64,000 nt of DNA from Pseudomonas sp. sp1636 (GCF_030376615.1 NZ_JARRAB010000001.1:62001-126000), one strand, 5' to 3'. Positions 1-10,835 are shown, numbered from the stretch's first letter. Numbers and translations: made by a program. Notes: generated by a model from the letters alone, not told the origin.

Positions 1-83
1 AGGCCATAGGTCTGATGGTTGAACGGCGCCTGGCAGGGGGTGCTGCGGCAGCTGTTGGCGGTGCCGAGCAACAGAACCCAGCG
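1..83 (-). pseudogene. Decayed N-terminus of an arsenate reductase (low-molecular-weight phosphatase type)
   Basis: Directly downstream of arsR, the minus-strand frame ending at the window edge reads RWVLLLGTANSCRS followed by a stretch ending APFNH. This lines up residue for residue with the LMW-phosphatase ArsC N-terminus (VLFMCTANSCRS, then ILSEAMFNH). The first Cys of the CX5R loop, the catalytic residue, is replaced by Gly (codon at 63-65), there is no ATG in this frame after the arsR stop, and several other conserved positions are changed. I infer a dead arsC copy in what was an arsR-arsC arrangement. Only about 27 codons are in the window, so an intact gene with odd start cannot be fully excluded. 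Confidence 0.55.
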
Positions 84-102
84 GCATTCCTTGCTACGCA
101 GC

Positions 103-459
103 TCAGCTGCAGATGTTCTGCCGGTCGGGGCGGTTGCGCATGCTCTGCAGTTTTTCGCTATTGACGGCCAGCCAGGGCCGGTTGGCCTGCAAAATCACCT
201 GCAGCATCTGTTGTGCCCACTCGGGCAGCTGCGGGTGCAAGCGGTAGTACACCCACTGACCGCGCCGCCGATCTTCCAGCAGGCCGCAACTGCGCAGTTG
301 CGCCAGATGACGGGATATCTTCGGCTGGCTGTCCTCCAGCGCAGCGGTCAATTCGCAGACGCACAGCTCGCCTTCGGCGGCGATCAGCAGGGTCATGCGC
401 GCGCGGGTTTCATCCGCCAGGCATTTGAAAACAGTGGTGGGGCTCAAGGGTTCAAGCAT
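103..459 (-). CDS. arsR: ArsR/SmtB family arsenite-responsive repressor
   Basis: 118 aa winged-helix repressor. The metalloid-binding signature ELCVCEL places Cys33 and Cys35 at the start of the recognition region, as in the arsenite sensors of the ArsR family, and is followed by the helix-turn-helix (about residues 36-62, including SRHLAQLRSCGLL) and the wing (RRGQWVYYRL). Family knowledge: it represses ars genes until As(III)/Sb(III) bind the cysteines. It is divergent from acr3 (923), with 463 bp between, and upstream of a decayed arsC. Start ATG at 459 gives the normal family length. Confidence 0.93.
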   Translation of the reverse strand: MLEPLSPTTVFKCLADETRARMTLLIAAEGELCVCELTAALEDSQPKISRHLAQLRSCGLLEDRRRGQWVYYRLHPQLPEWAQQMLQVILQANRPWLAVNSEKLQSMRNRPDRQNICS

Positions 460-519
460 CGGTGCCTCAGCGTTTGCTCTTGACTCATGCGAGCAGCTTG
501 ATGCGTAGGTGAATCTGAT

Positions 520-562
520 GAAGCCTGCTAGGCATTGATTTGCTCAATGCCTAGCAGGCTTC
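520..562. repeat. Perfect 19-bp inverted repeat between arsR and acr3
   Basis: Arms 520-538 and 544-562 are exact inverted complements with a 5-nt loop (TTTGC). No T-run follows on either strand, so it is not a classical terminator. It lies upstream of arsR, in the arsR-acr3 intergenic region (460-922), which otherwise holds no convincing gene. Confidence 0.85.
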
Positions 563-652
563 GAGGTTCCAGGCGATGTGCTCGCCGGCACCCGGCCTCA
601 CCAACAGCGGGGCGGCGATGCCACAGCAGCATCGTTTAAATTCGTTTTGGCG

Positions 653-674
653 AATATATTTAAAACCATATATC
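653..674 (+). promoter_or_regulatory. AT-rich dyad, possible ArsR operator/promoter region for acr3
   Basis: An island of A/T in a GC-rich intergenic region contains AATATAT (653-659), 8 nt, then ATATATC (668-674), an imperfect dyad of the size of ArsR operators. It is about 250 bp upstream of acr3, which is rather far, and no clear -35/-10 pair was pinned down. Inference only. Confidence 0.3.
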
Positions 675-922
675 TTGTAAACCGAATGCCTTGATGATCG
701 GTGGTGAGCAGGACAGCCTGGGCGATATCGCCATACTCGAGCCCGGGCGTGAGACCCGCGAGCGCGCGGTACTGGAGCCCGAGCGGCAAGCTCGGCGCGG
801 ATGGCACCCGCGCCGCCCACAGCCGCGTCAGCGAAAGCGCAGCCACGCTACAGCCCGACATCGATCGATAGCACACCAGCCGAGCGCCGCTAGACTCGGC
901 GCTCCGCCATAAGGAAACCCCG

Positions 923-2002
923 ATGTCCAGCCAGTGCGAAGTAATCGGCAAGCAAGCCGCAGGAGCCCCCCTGGGCTTTTTCGAGCGTTACCTGACGCTT
1001 TGGGTATTTCTCTGCATCATCGGCGGCACCCTACTCGGCCTGTCAGCCCCCAATGCGGCGCAGGCCGTGGGCGCCCTGGAAATCGCCCGGGTGAATATTC
1101 CGGTGGGCCTGCTGATCTGGGTGATGATCATCCCCATGCTGATCAAGATCGACTTCAGCACCCTCTCCGAGGTCTATCAGCAGCGCACCGGGTTGGCCGT
1201 AACCCTGACCGTCAACTGGCTGATCAAACCCTTCACCATGGCCTTTATGGCCTGGCTGTTTTTGCGCCATCTATTTGCCGGCTGGTTACCGGCCGAGCAG
1301 CTCGACAGCTATGTCGCCGGGCTGATCCTGCTGGGCGCCGCGCCCTGCACCGCCATGGTCTTCGTGTGGAGCAACCTGTGTAAGGGCAACGCCAATTTCA
1401 CCCTGAGCCAGGTGGCGATCAACGACCTGGTGATGGTGTTCGCCTTCGCCCCCATCGTCGCCCTGCTGCTGGGGGTGTCGTCGATCCCGGTGCCCTGGGA
1501 CACCCTGCTGCTGTCGGTAGTGATGTATATCGTCATCCCGCTGGCCATTGCCCAATTTATCCGCGCACGCCTGCTGCGCCAGGGTGAGGCGGCATTGCAA
1601 GCGCTGCTGACGCGTATCGGGCCGTTCTCCATCCTCGCCCTGCTGGCCACCCTGGTGCTGCTGTTCTCCTTCCAGGGCCAGACCATCATCGAGCAGCCGC
1701 TGATCATCGCCATACTGGCGGTGCCGATCCTGTTGCAAACCATACTGATCGCCGCATTGGGTTACGGGTTATGCCGCCGACTCAAGGTTCGCCACGACAT
1801 CGCCGGCCCGGCGGCGATGATCGGCGCGTCGAATTTCTTCGAGTTGGCCGTGGCGGTGGCCATCGTGCTTTACGGCTTCAACTCCGGCGCAGCGCTGGCC
1901 ACGGTGGTCGGCGTGCTGATCGAGGTACCGGTGATGCTCTGGCTGGTGCGCATGATCAATAACAGCAAGGGCTGGTACGAACGCGCGCAAGCGCAAGACT
2001 GA
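923..2002 (+). CDS. acr3: Arsenite efflux transporter, ACR3 family
   Basis: 359 aa inner-membrane carrier with about ten hydrophobic segments. It carries the ACR3 hallmark APCTAMVFVWSNL (Cys near residue 142), the invariant Cys needed for arsenite transport in this family, and the family C-terminal stretch GASNFFELAVAVAI. It expels As(OH)3 and probably Sb(OH)3 using the proton motive force. ATG at 923 is preceded by TAAGGA. It begins the arsenic operon acr3-arsP-thioredoxin, with 9 bp to the next gene, and is presumably repressed by the divergent arsR. Confidence 0.95.
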   Translation: MSSQCEVIGKQAAGAPLGFFERYLTLWVFLCIIGGTLLGLSAPNAAQAVGALEIARVNIPVGLLIWVMIIPMLIKIDFSTLSEVYQQRTGLAVTLTVNWLIKPFTMAFMAWLFLRHLFAGWLPAEQLDSYVAGLILLGAAPCTAMVFVWSNLCKGNANFTLSQVAINDLVMVFAFAPIVALLLGVSSIPVPWDTLLLSVVMYIVIPLAIAQFIRARLLRQGEAALQALLTRIGPFSILALLATLVLLFSFQGQTIIEQPLIIAILAVPILLQTILIAALGYGLCRRLKVRHDIAGPAAMIGASNFFELAVAVAIVLYGFNSGAALATVVGVLIEVPVMLWLVRMINNSKGWYERAQAQD

Positions 2003-2011
2003 GGAAGACCT

Positions 2012-3016
2012 GTGGAACCGTTCAAATGGCTCGATGACCAGCTGCTGCGCATGGACTGGCTGGCCTGGCTGGTGCGTGTGCTGCTGGAGGACGGCTTCGG
2101 CCTGGACATGGCCAGCCGCAGCGGTGCCAGCCTGCACTTCTTCATCTTTGACGTGATCAAGATTTTCATCCTGCTCAGCGTGCTGATCTTCAGCATTTCC
2201 TGGGTGCAGAGCTATTTCCCGCCAGAACGTACCCGACGCATCCTCGGCGGTCTGAGCGGCTTCAAGGCTAAGCTCACCGGCGCGTTGCTCGGCACCATCA
2301 CACCATTTTGCTCCTGCTCGTCGATCCCGCTGTTTATCGGCTTTACCAGCTCCGGCCTGCCGCTGGGCGTGACCTTCAGCTTTCTCATTTCCTCACCGCT
2401 GGTAGACCTGGCGTCGGTCATTCTATTGGCGAGCATCTTCAACTGGTCGATTGCCATCGCCTACGTGCTGACCGGCCTGGTGCTGGCAGTGCTGGGCGGC
2501 ATGCTGATCGGGCGAGCGAAGATGGAGCGCTATGTCGAAGCCTTTGTCCTGCACAACCCGGTGCTCGAGATACCGCAAGAAGAGTTGACCCGCCGCGACC
2601 GGGCCCAGTTCGCCTGGGCACAAGTCAGCGATATTTTCCGCAGGGTGTGGCTGTATGTGCTGATTGGCGTGGGCATTGGCGCAGCCATTCACAACTGGAT
2701 TCCGGCGGACTGGATCGAAGCGTTGTTAGGGCAGAACAACTGGTGGTCGGTGCCGCTGGCGAGCCTGATCGGCATCCCCATGTATGCCGATATTTTTGGC
2801 ACCCTGCCGATTGCCGAAGCCCTGGTTGGCCAAGGCGTCGGCCTGGGCACGGCGCTGGCCTTTATGATGGCGGTTACCGCGCTGTCGCTGCCCTCGCTGA
2901 TCATGCTCAAGAAAGTGGTCAAAACACCGCTGCTGGCATTGTTCTTCGGCATCGTGGCCGTTGGCATTGTGCTGATTGGCTATCTGTTCAACACGCTTAG
3001 CTATCTATTCATCTGA
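2012..3016 (+). CDS. arsP: ArsP-type permease (organoarsenical efflux, DUF318/PF03773)
   Basis: 334 aa integral membrane protein with about eight hydrophobic segments. The motif TPFCSCSSIPLFIGF (Cys near residues 99 and 101) is the signature of the ArsP_1 permease family, whose characterised members export trivalent methyl- and aromatic arsenicals. The start is a GTG at 2012, chosen because GAGGAAG (2001-2007) overlaps the end of acr3 at ideal spacing. Its place between acr3 and a CXXC thioredoxin-like protein supports an arsenic role. YraQ-type permeases of unknown substrate are the alternative. Confidence 0.85.
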   Translation: MEPFKWLDDQLLRMDWLAWLVRVLLEDGFGLDMASRSGASLHFFIFDVIKIFILLSVLIFSISWVQSYFPPERTRRILGGLSGFKAKLTGALLGTITPFCSCSSIPLFIGFTSSGLPLGVTFSFLISSPLVDLASVILLASIFNWSIAIAYVLTGLVLAVLGGMLIGRAKMERYVEAFVLHNPVLEIPQEELTRRDRAQFAWAQVSDIFRRVWLYVLIGVGIGAAIHNWIPADWIEALLGQNNWWSVPLASLIGIPMYADIFGTLPIAEALVGQGVGLGTALAFMMAVTALSLPSLIMLKKVVKTPLLALFFGIVAVGIVLIGYLFNTLSYLFI

Positions 3017-3031
3017 CCTATGGAGCACGGC

Positions 3032-3265
3032 ATGATCATCAAAATCTTGGGCTCCGGCTGCAAGAAATGCATCTCCCTGACCGAGAACACGCAAGCAGCG
3101 TTGGCTAACCTGGGACGCGAAGCACAGGTAATCAAAATCACCGACTTTGCCGAAATAGCCGCCCATGGGGTGATGTCGACACCCGCGCTGGTGATTGACG
3201 ACAAGCTGGTATCGGTCGGCAAGGTGCTGACAGTCGACGAGGTGGAAAAGCTGCTCAGCGCCTGA
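3032..3265 (+). CDS. Small thioredoxin-fold protein (thioredoxin_3 type)
   Basis: 77 aa with the redox motif GCKKC (Cys10, Cys13) right after the first beta strand and the thioredoxin-like cis-Pro segment STPALVID. These mini-thioredoxins typically sit beside DUF318/ArsP permeases, as here. I infer that it reduces the permease, its substrate or a partner cysteine. An ATG at 3020 would add four residues, but GGAG at 3022-3025 is correctly spaced only for the ATG at 3032. It is the last gene of the acr3-arsP unit. Confidence 0.85.
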   Translation: MIIKILGSGCKKCISLTENTQAALANLGREAQVIKITDFAEIAAHGVMSTPALVIDDKLVSVGKVLTVDEVEKLLSA

Positions 3266-3357
3266 GTCCTGCGCCGCCTTGAATATTCTTGCGCTTTTCA
3301 CCGCGCCGGGGCTGGCGCAGGCGCATGCCCGGCGTAGCATGGGGCGAGGGAGGATTT

Positions 3358-4233
3358 ATGTCGCAACTTGAGCACCTACAGGTTTTCCAGAGCATGCACA
3401 GCTCGCCCCATGCCCGCCTGCAACGCAGCGCCGAGCTGGGCGACGGCCTGGCGGCGGCCCTCTGGAGCAACCGCCATGATGCCCGCGACTACCAGGCCCC
3501 CAGCCATCACACCCTGTCCTGCTACCTGGCCGGCGGCACCGGCACCTTTCGCCGCGAAAACCCGAATAGCAAGGGCGCCCCCGACAAACTGTGCATCCTC
3601 CCGGCCGGCCACCAGTCGGCCTGGGTGATCAACGGCGAAATCCAGTTGGCCCACCTGTATATCAGCCAGGAGCAATTCGCCCTGGCGGCCGTCAACCTGC
3701 TGGATCGCGAACCCCGGGAGCTGGAGCTGCGCGAAGGCACCTTTCTCGATGATCCACAGCAGGCTCAGCGCTTTCGCCAGCTCAGCCAGCTGGATTGGCA
3801 CGAGCCGGCTGAGCGCCTGCTGAGCAGCAGCCTGGCCCATGGTTTGATCAACCACGCGCTGCTGTCCCAGGTGGGACTTCGCCAAGGGTTGCGCCTGAGC
3901 GGCGGCCTTGCCCCAATCCTGCGCCGCCGCTTGCGTGAATTCATCGAAGCGAACCTCAGCGAACCACTGAGCCTGGGGCAGCTGGCCGGCCTCTGCGCCT
4001 TGTCCGAGTACCACTTCGCGCGCATGTTCCACGTGAGTTTCGGCCTGCCGCCGCACCGTTATCTGCTGGCGCGCCGCCTCGAACGCGCCCGCCAGTTGCT
4101 GCGCAGCAGCCGCCTGCCGTTCGGCGAGATCGCCCTGGCCTGCGGCTTTGCCAGCGCCAGCCACTTCAGCAACCGTTTTCGCCAAGCCTTCGCCGCGACG
4201 CCGGGGCAGTACCGCAGGGCATTTGCCGGCTGA
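3358..4233 (+). CDS. AraC family transcriptional regulator
   Basis: 291 aa. The N-terminal half is an AraC-type cupin sensing domain. The C-terminal hundred residues hold the double helix-turn-helix (SLGQLAGLCALSEYHFARMF, then the second HTH ending GFASASHFSNRFRQAFAATP and YRRAF), the standard AraC/XylS signature. An upstream in-frame ATG exists at 3289, but GAGGGAGGA immediately precedes 3358 and the extra residues are unlike the family. The inducer and target are unknown; neighbours (arsenic genes before, helicase after) give no clear hint. Confidence 0.88.
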   Translation: MSQLEHLQVFQSMHSSPHARLQRSAELGDGLAAALWSNRHDARDYQAPSHHTLSCYLAGGTGTFRRENPNSKGAPDKLCILPAGHQSAWVINGEIQLAHLYISQEQFALAAVNLLDREPRELELREGTFLDDPQQAQRFRQLSQLDWHEPAERLLSSSLAHGLINHALLSQVGLRQGLRLSGGLAPILRRRLREFIEANLSEPLSLGQLAGLCALSEYHFARMFHVSFGLPPHRYLLARRLERARQLLRSSRLPFGEIALACGFASASHFSNRFRQAFAATPGQYRRAFAG

Positions 4234-4331
4234 GCCACTAATCCCCCGCCAGCTGTGCCAGAATCGCCGGCTTTGCACCTGCCGGGCATTGTCATGCACA
4301 GACTCGCCGCCGTTCCCGCTGGACTCGCCTG

Positions 4332-6965
<2,634 letters not shown>

Positions 6966-7014
6966 CCTGGCAACCGGGCACTGGGGCACACGGCCTAGCG
7001 TCCCCTACGAGCCC

Positions 7015-7082
7015 GCAGCCCGAATGCAATCCGGGAGCGGTTTGTCGTCGATCTATTTTCCTGGATTGCATCCAGGCTACGG
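7015..7082. repeat. GTAGCCCGGAT-family palindromic repeat
   Basis: Left half near 7015-7037 (GCAGCCCGAATGCAATCCGG) and right half 7061-7082 (CTGGATTGCATCCAGGCTAC) are imperfect inverted copies. Member of a family dispersed through this window. It lies between the convergent SNF2 and psiE genes. Confidence 0.75.
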
Positions 7083-7111
7083 TTAGCGTGAAAGGCGCGC
7101 AGCGCTCGGCC

Positions 7112-7615
7112 TCACTGGTCGCTGCGGGTATCGTCTTTTTCCGCCGCGTCATCCGCCGGGTTGCGGCGCATGCGCGGCCCGTCGCTCTGTACCGCGGGGA
7201 ACCGCGAGGAGGCGTAGCGCACCACCAGAATCGCCAAGGCCAGCAACAGAATGGCCCCGGACACCAGCACCACGCCCATGTCCGGGCGATGATGGTGCGA
7301 GACATCGGAAATCAACAGCCGGGTCAAGGCGGTGATCGCCACATAGATCAGGAAACGGATCGGCATGTGGTTGGTCTTGAAGTAGATCCCGACCATCGCG
7401 CCCAGTTCGAGGTAGATGAACAGCAGCAGAATATCGTCGACCGTGGTGTGGCCCTTCTCGACCATATCGCCGAACGCCATCACTGCCGCCCAGGCCGTAG
7501 CCCCGCCGATGGCGAACAGGGCCAGGTAATGGAAGCTCTCGACCAACAGGTTGCCGAGCGACTCGGCCAGGCCATGCAGGTTCTCACGCAGGCTCTCGGC
7601 CCAATTCAATTTCAA
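7112..7615 (-). CDS. psiE: PsiE-family membrane protein (phosphate-starvation-inducible)
   Basis: 167 aa from a TTG start. GAGGAG lies 7 nt upstream of the TTG and the resulting N-terminus MKLNWAESLRE matches the usual start of Pseudomonas PsiE proteins; an ATG at 7666 would add 17 unlikely residues. Four hydrophobic helices include FHYLALFAIGGATAWAAV and the conserved LFIYLELGAMVGIYFKTNHMP, then a charged cytoplasmic tail. Family knowledge: inner-membrane protein named for E. coli PsiE, molecular function unknown. No Pho box was identified. Confidence 0.85.
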   Translation of the reverse strand: MKLNWAESLRENLHGLAESLGNLLVESFHYLALFAIGGATAWAAVMAFGDMVEKGHTTVDDILLLFIYLELGAMVGIYFKTNHMPIRFLIYVAITALTRLLISDVSHHHRPDMGVVLVSGAILLLALAILVVRYASSRFPAVQSDGPRMRRNPADDAAEKDDTRSDQ

Positions 7616-7812
7616 GATACCACTCCTCAGTCTTGGCCTGCCCGCCATGTTCGGCCGCGCAGACAAAGGTCGAATTATGCAGGACGGATGCCGGCCAGAC
7701 GGCCGAGAACAGCGCTGTGCGGCAATAATACACAGCTACGCGCCAGCGAGCATGACGCCGGAGTGGAACCGCAGCGGACGGCACCGCAAACCATGCCGCC
7801 CCTTGGGTCAGG

Positions 7813-8280
7813 TTATTCGCTGATGGATCCGCACTGGGCGGTCGGCATGAGCCTGGCGAATTGCTTCGCGCTCATGTGCACCAAACCCTCGTGATCGCCC
7901 GACTCGAAGTACACCTCCTTCAGCCCGGTGAGCGCCTCGTCGATCAGGGTGTCCATCGCGAAGGCACTGCCCACCGGCGGAATCGCCCCGGTCGCGCAGT
8001 CGCTGAAGCGCGGGATGAACTCGTTCTCCCGCGCCAGGCGCCAGTGGCGCTTGGTCAGCTTGCGCACCTTGTTCAGGTCGACCTGGCGGGTCGCCGGAAC
8101 CACCGCCATCAGCCAGTGGCCCTGGAAATCGTCGAGGATCACCGACTTGGCCATCAGGTGTGGCGGCACCCCGGCGCGGCGCGCGGCTTCGCGCGAGGTC
8201 ATCGAGGGGTCGTGCTGGAGCGTGTCGTAGCGGCAATGCTGCTGTGACAGGTAATCTTGCAAACGGGTGGCCATGCTCAT
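7813..8280 (-). CDS. YbaK/ProX-like aminoacyl-tRNA deacylase domain protein
   Basis: 155 aa single-domain protein of the YbaK/EbsC fold. Recognisable blocks are DPSMTSREAARRAGVP, MAKSVILDDFQGHWLMAVVPA with the conserved Lys45, and GAIPPVGSAFAMDTLID. Family knowledge: free-standing members hydrolyse mischarged tRNA (for example Cys- or Ala-tRNAPro); which amino acid is edited here cannot be told. A second Met at 8274 is an alternative start. Confidence 0.85.
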   Translation of the reverse strand: MSMATRLQDYLSQQHCRYDTLQHDPSMTSREAARRAGVPPHLMAKSVILDDFQGHWLMAVVPATRQVDLNKVRKLTKRHWRLARENEFIPRFSDCATGAIPPVGSAFAMDTLIDEALTGLKEVYFESGDHEGLVHMSAKQFARLMPTAQCGSISE

Positions 8281-8527
8281 GATGCACCTCCTGCCGCTGG
8301 CCTGAGGAATGACGCCGCGAAGCTCGCATTTGCCGCGACGGGCGTGTCGTCTGGAATCCGGGGCTGAACCCCGTGCAAGCGGTCAACCCGAGGCTGCCAC
8401 CCACTCTGCAAGTTTAGTGCATGGGGTCGTGCGCGCCGCCCCACCGGGCCAATCACGGATAACCGGCACACGCGCCGGGACGATTACCGCTGGCCAAACC
8501 GGAGCAAGTTCTTTATGCTCGCCACTA

Positions 8528-8543
8528 CTGTATAAATGAACAG
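8528..8543 (+). promoter_or_regulatory. LexA (SOS) box upstream of yebG
   Basis: CTGTATAAATGAACAG fits the gammaproteobacterial LexA consensus CTGT-N8-ACAG exactly at its conserved ends. It lies 41 bp upstream of the yebG start, where it would overlap the promoter. YebG is an SOS gene in E. coli, so site and gene support each other. Nothing else was recognised in the 8281-8584 intergenic stretch. Confidence 0.85.
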
Positions 8544-8584
8544 TTTTCTTGTAACCCATCAGCGTGAAGGCGTAGAGGTGATGA

Positions 8585-8848
8585 ATGGCCGTCGAAGTGG
8601 TGTACCGCAGCAGCCGGGATCTGGAGCGTTTATTTATGGATAAAGCCGAAGCCGACCGTCATGACAAGATGCTCGAACTGGCCGAGCTGCTCACCGACGT
8701 ATTGCAGAAAGCGGTGCCTTCGCTGAACGAGCAGCAAGGCGAAGAGCTCGGCATTTTCATGGCCAAGAACCGCGACATCTTCGCCAAGGCGTTCAAGAAC
8801 CAGCCCGATGCGCTGAACGAGCTGGGGCAGGACGCGGCAGCGGAATAA
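8585..8848 (+). CDS. yebG: YebG-family DNA damage-inducible protein
   Basis: 87 aa, beginning MAVEVVY as E. coli YebG begins MAVEVKY, then DKAEADRHDKMLELAELL matching the YebG helix region. RBS GAGGTG precedes the ATG. A LexA box at 8528-8543 is evidence of SOS control. Biochemical function unknown. Monocistronic; flanked downstream by a repeat-bearing intergenic region. Confidence 0.9.
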   Translation: MAVEVVYRSSRDLERLFMDKAEADRHDKMLELAELLTDVLQKAVPSLNEQQGEELGIFMAKNRDIFAKAFKNQPDALNELGQDAAAE

Positions 8849-8985
8849 CCGCCGCCCCGACTCGGCAAGCAACCGGCGCGCGCTGCGCCTCAGCCGATGC
8901 CGCCCTGTTCGCCGCATTCACCGTCGATCGGCGCCAGCTTGGCCGGCTAGTCGATTACCTCAAATTCGCCGACTTGAGTCTTATC

Positions 8986-9087
8986 CGTGGGAGGCCCGAC
9001 CTCGGGGCGAAGCCGTTGTCCTGCACCGCGCTCCCACAACTTGGCAGCCCTGCGGGCTGCATTCGCCGCGGGGCGCGGCCGCCTACA
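8986..9087. repeat. Dispersed repeat, short copy
   Basis: Starts CGTGGGAGGCCCGACCTCGG and ends near GCGGCCGCCTACAA, with an internal block 9044-9078 (GCAGCCCTGCGGGCTGC then ATTCGCCGCGGGGCGCG). The same start, internal block and end recur at 26550-26699. It fills most of the yebG to arsR-like intergenic region (8849-9147). Confidence 0.8.
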
Positions 9088-9147
9088 AGGCTGGGCACAG
9101 GCTTGAGTCCATGGAGAAACGGATTAATCGACCAGGCCACTAACGGC

Positions 9148-9444
9148 TCAGGTTCGGCGGTTGTCCTGGCAACATTCGGCCATGACGAACTGCAGGGCTT
9201 GCTGCAGCCGCGCGAAATCGACCCGGTTAAAAACCTCACGGCCGTCCCGCTCCTGGCGCAGCACGCCGGCCTGCGCCATGGTGTTGAGGTGATGGGCCAG
9301 GGTCGAGCGCGGAATGCCGATACGTTCCTGCAGCTGGCCGAAGTTGAGCCCGTCCGCACCGCTGCGAACCAGGGTGCGGAAGACTTGCAGGCGCACCGGA
9401 TTAGCCAGCGCCTCTAGGCAAAGTGCGACATCGTTGAGTTCCAT
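9148..9444 (-). CDS. ArsR family regulator, probable repressor of soxCD
   Basis: 98 aa winged-helix protein (MELNDVALCLEALANP start; HTH FGQLQERIGIPRSTLAHHL). It lacks the arsenite CVC motif; cysteines are Cys8 and a CC pair near the C-terminus. It is divergent from soxC, and a perfect 11-bp inverted repeat (9479-9510) lies between them. ArsR-type SoxR repressors that sense sulfur compounds through cysteines are known for sox operons, so this role is inferred. A longer frame from 9480 would begin inside the operator and has no RBS. Confidence 0.8.
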   Translation of the reverse strand: MELNDVALCLEALANPVRLQVFRTLVRSGADGLNFGQLQERIGIPRSTLAHHLNTMAQAGVLRQERDGREVFNRVDFARLQQALQFVMAECCQDNRRT

Positions 9445-9478
9445 GGGGCGAAGGATAGACAAGCGGCGAAGTGCATGC

Positions 9479-9510
9479 AACTATATAACCGGTTTTCTAG
9501 TTATATAGTT
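9479..9510. promoter_or_regulatory. Operator dyad between the ArsR-like repressor and soxC
   Basis: AACTATATAAC (9479-9489), 10-bp spacer, GTTATATAGTT (9500-9510): perfect 11-bp arms in a divergent promoter region, 41 bp before the soxC ATG. Size and symmetry suit a dimeric ArsR-family protein. Binding by the adjacent regulator is inference. Confidence 0.75.
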
Positions 9511-9551
9511 ATTTGGCTTTGGAGACGGCGCCTGCCGCCAGGGAACCCGCC

Positions 9552-10835
9552 ATGCACAAATCAGCTCTGCGCTTCGTCGCCGGCAACGGCCTGCTCGACC
9601 GCCGCGCCTTTCTCAAGAGTGGCTACGGCCTGACGATCGCCACGGCCATCGGCCTCTCGCCCGCCGGCCGGGCACTGGCGCAAACCGAGCCGTCCATGCC
9701 GGCCTGGATGACCAGCCTGGGCGCTGGCGATAGCCCTTATGGCAGCCCCTCGCCGCATGAAAGCCAGGTGCTACGCCAGCCGCAGCCAAGCACGCCGCAG
9801 ACGGCCGGTTTCAGCATCTGGCACTCGCCGTTGCAACACCAGCGCGGCATCATTACCCCCAGCGGCCTGCACTTCGCGGTGCACCACAACGGTATCCCGG
9901 CGATAGAACCGGAGCGCCATCGACTGCTGATCCACGGTCTGGTCGAACGCCCCCTGCAGTTCGACCTGGAACGGCTGATGCGCTACCCCATGGTTTCGCG
10001 CATCCAGTTCCTCGAATGCGCGGGCAATACCGCCGCCAACGCCCTCTCGCCCACCGCGCTCGATGGCGACTGTCGGGAGCTGTTCGGCCAGGTTTCCGGC
10101 TCGGAGTGGAGCGGCGTGCCCTTGTCCTACCTGCTGCACGAGGCCGGAGCGAAGAGCACGGCACGCTGGGTGATCTGCGAGGGCGCCGACGGCGGTTCGC
10201 ACAGCCGCAGCCTGCCGCTGGCCAAACTGATGGACGACGCCATCATCGCCTTCTACCAGAACGGCGAGCGCCTGCGCCCCTCGCAGGGCTATCCGCTGCG
10301 GCTGTTCGTGCCTGGCTGGGAGGGCAACGTCAGCATCAAGTGGCTGCACCGGCTGGAGGTCAGCGACAGCCCGGCCTTCAGCAAGGACGAGTCGGGGCTC
10401 TATACCCGAATTCTCAGCGACGGCGATATCCTCGTGTTCGGCTTCCCGATGGAGGTCAAGTCGGTGATCACCCACCCGTCCGGCCAGCAGCGGCTACCCG
10501 AGCTCAAAGGCTTCTACGAAGTTTCCGGACTGGCCTGGTCCGGCCGCGGGCGGATCGCCAAGGTGGAGGTCTCCGCCGATAACGGCCGGAGCTGGGCGGC
10601 GGCGCAGTTACAGGGCCCGCGGCTGGACAAGTCACTGACCCGCTTCAGCATTCCCTGGCAGTGGAGCGGCGCGGCCACCACCCTGCTCAGCCGCGCCACT
10701 GACGAGCACGGCAACACCCAGCCGACCCGCAGCGAATGGCGCAGCCGCTACGCGGCCCACTCGTTCAACCACTACAACGCCATCCAGGCTTGGCGAGTGC
10801 AGCGCGACGGCAGCGTGGAGAACGTCTATGCGTAG
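9552..10835 (+). CDS. soxC: SoxC-type sulfite dehydrogenase, molybdopterin subunit
   Basis: 427 aa periplasmic sulfite-oxidase-family enzyme. The N-terminus has a twin-arginine signal (RRAFLK at residues 17-22, hydrophobic stretch, ALAQ cleavage region). The Mo-ligating Cys is about residue 156 in FLECAGN; the C-terminal third is the Mo-co dimerisation domain (FPMEVKSVITHP, VEVSADNGRSW). ATG 9552 follows CAGGGA; a TTG at 9513 is a poorer start. It overlaps soxD by 8 nt, so the two subunits are translationally coupled. No soxXYZAB genes are nearby, so it probably acts as a stand-alone sulfite (or sulfane) dehydrogenase. Confidence 0.9.
   Translation: MHKSALRFVAGNGLLDRRAFLKSGYGLTIATAIGLSPAGRALAQTEPSMPAWMTSLGAGDSPYGSPSPHESQVLRQPQPSTPQTAGFSIWHSPLQHQRGIITPSGLHFAVHHNGIPAIEPERHRLLIHGLVERPLQFDLERLMRYPMVSRIQFLECAGNTAANALSPTALDGDCRELFGQVSGSEWSGVPLSYLLHEAGAKSTARWVICEGADGGSHSRSLPLAKLMDDAIIAFYQNGERLRPSQGYPLRLFVPGWEGNVSIKWLHRLEVSDSPAFSKDESGLYTRILSDGDILVFGFPMEVKSVITHPSGQQRLPELKGFYEVSGLAWSGRGRIAKVEVSADNGRSWAAAQLQGPRLDKSLTRFSIPWQWSGAATTLLSRATDEHGNTQPTRSEWRSRYAAHSFNHYNAIQAWRVQRDGSVENVYA

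Noticed and set aside
598..951. Minus-strand 117-codon frame upstream of acr3
   Set aside because: No family, no RBS, overlaps the acr3 start; the intergenic region fits a promoter better.
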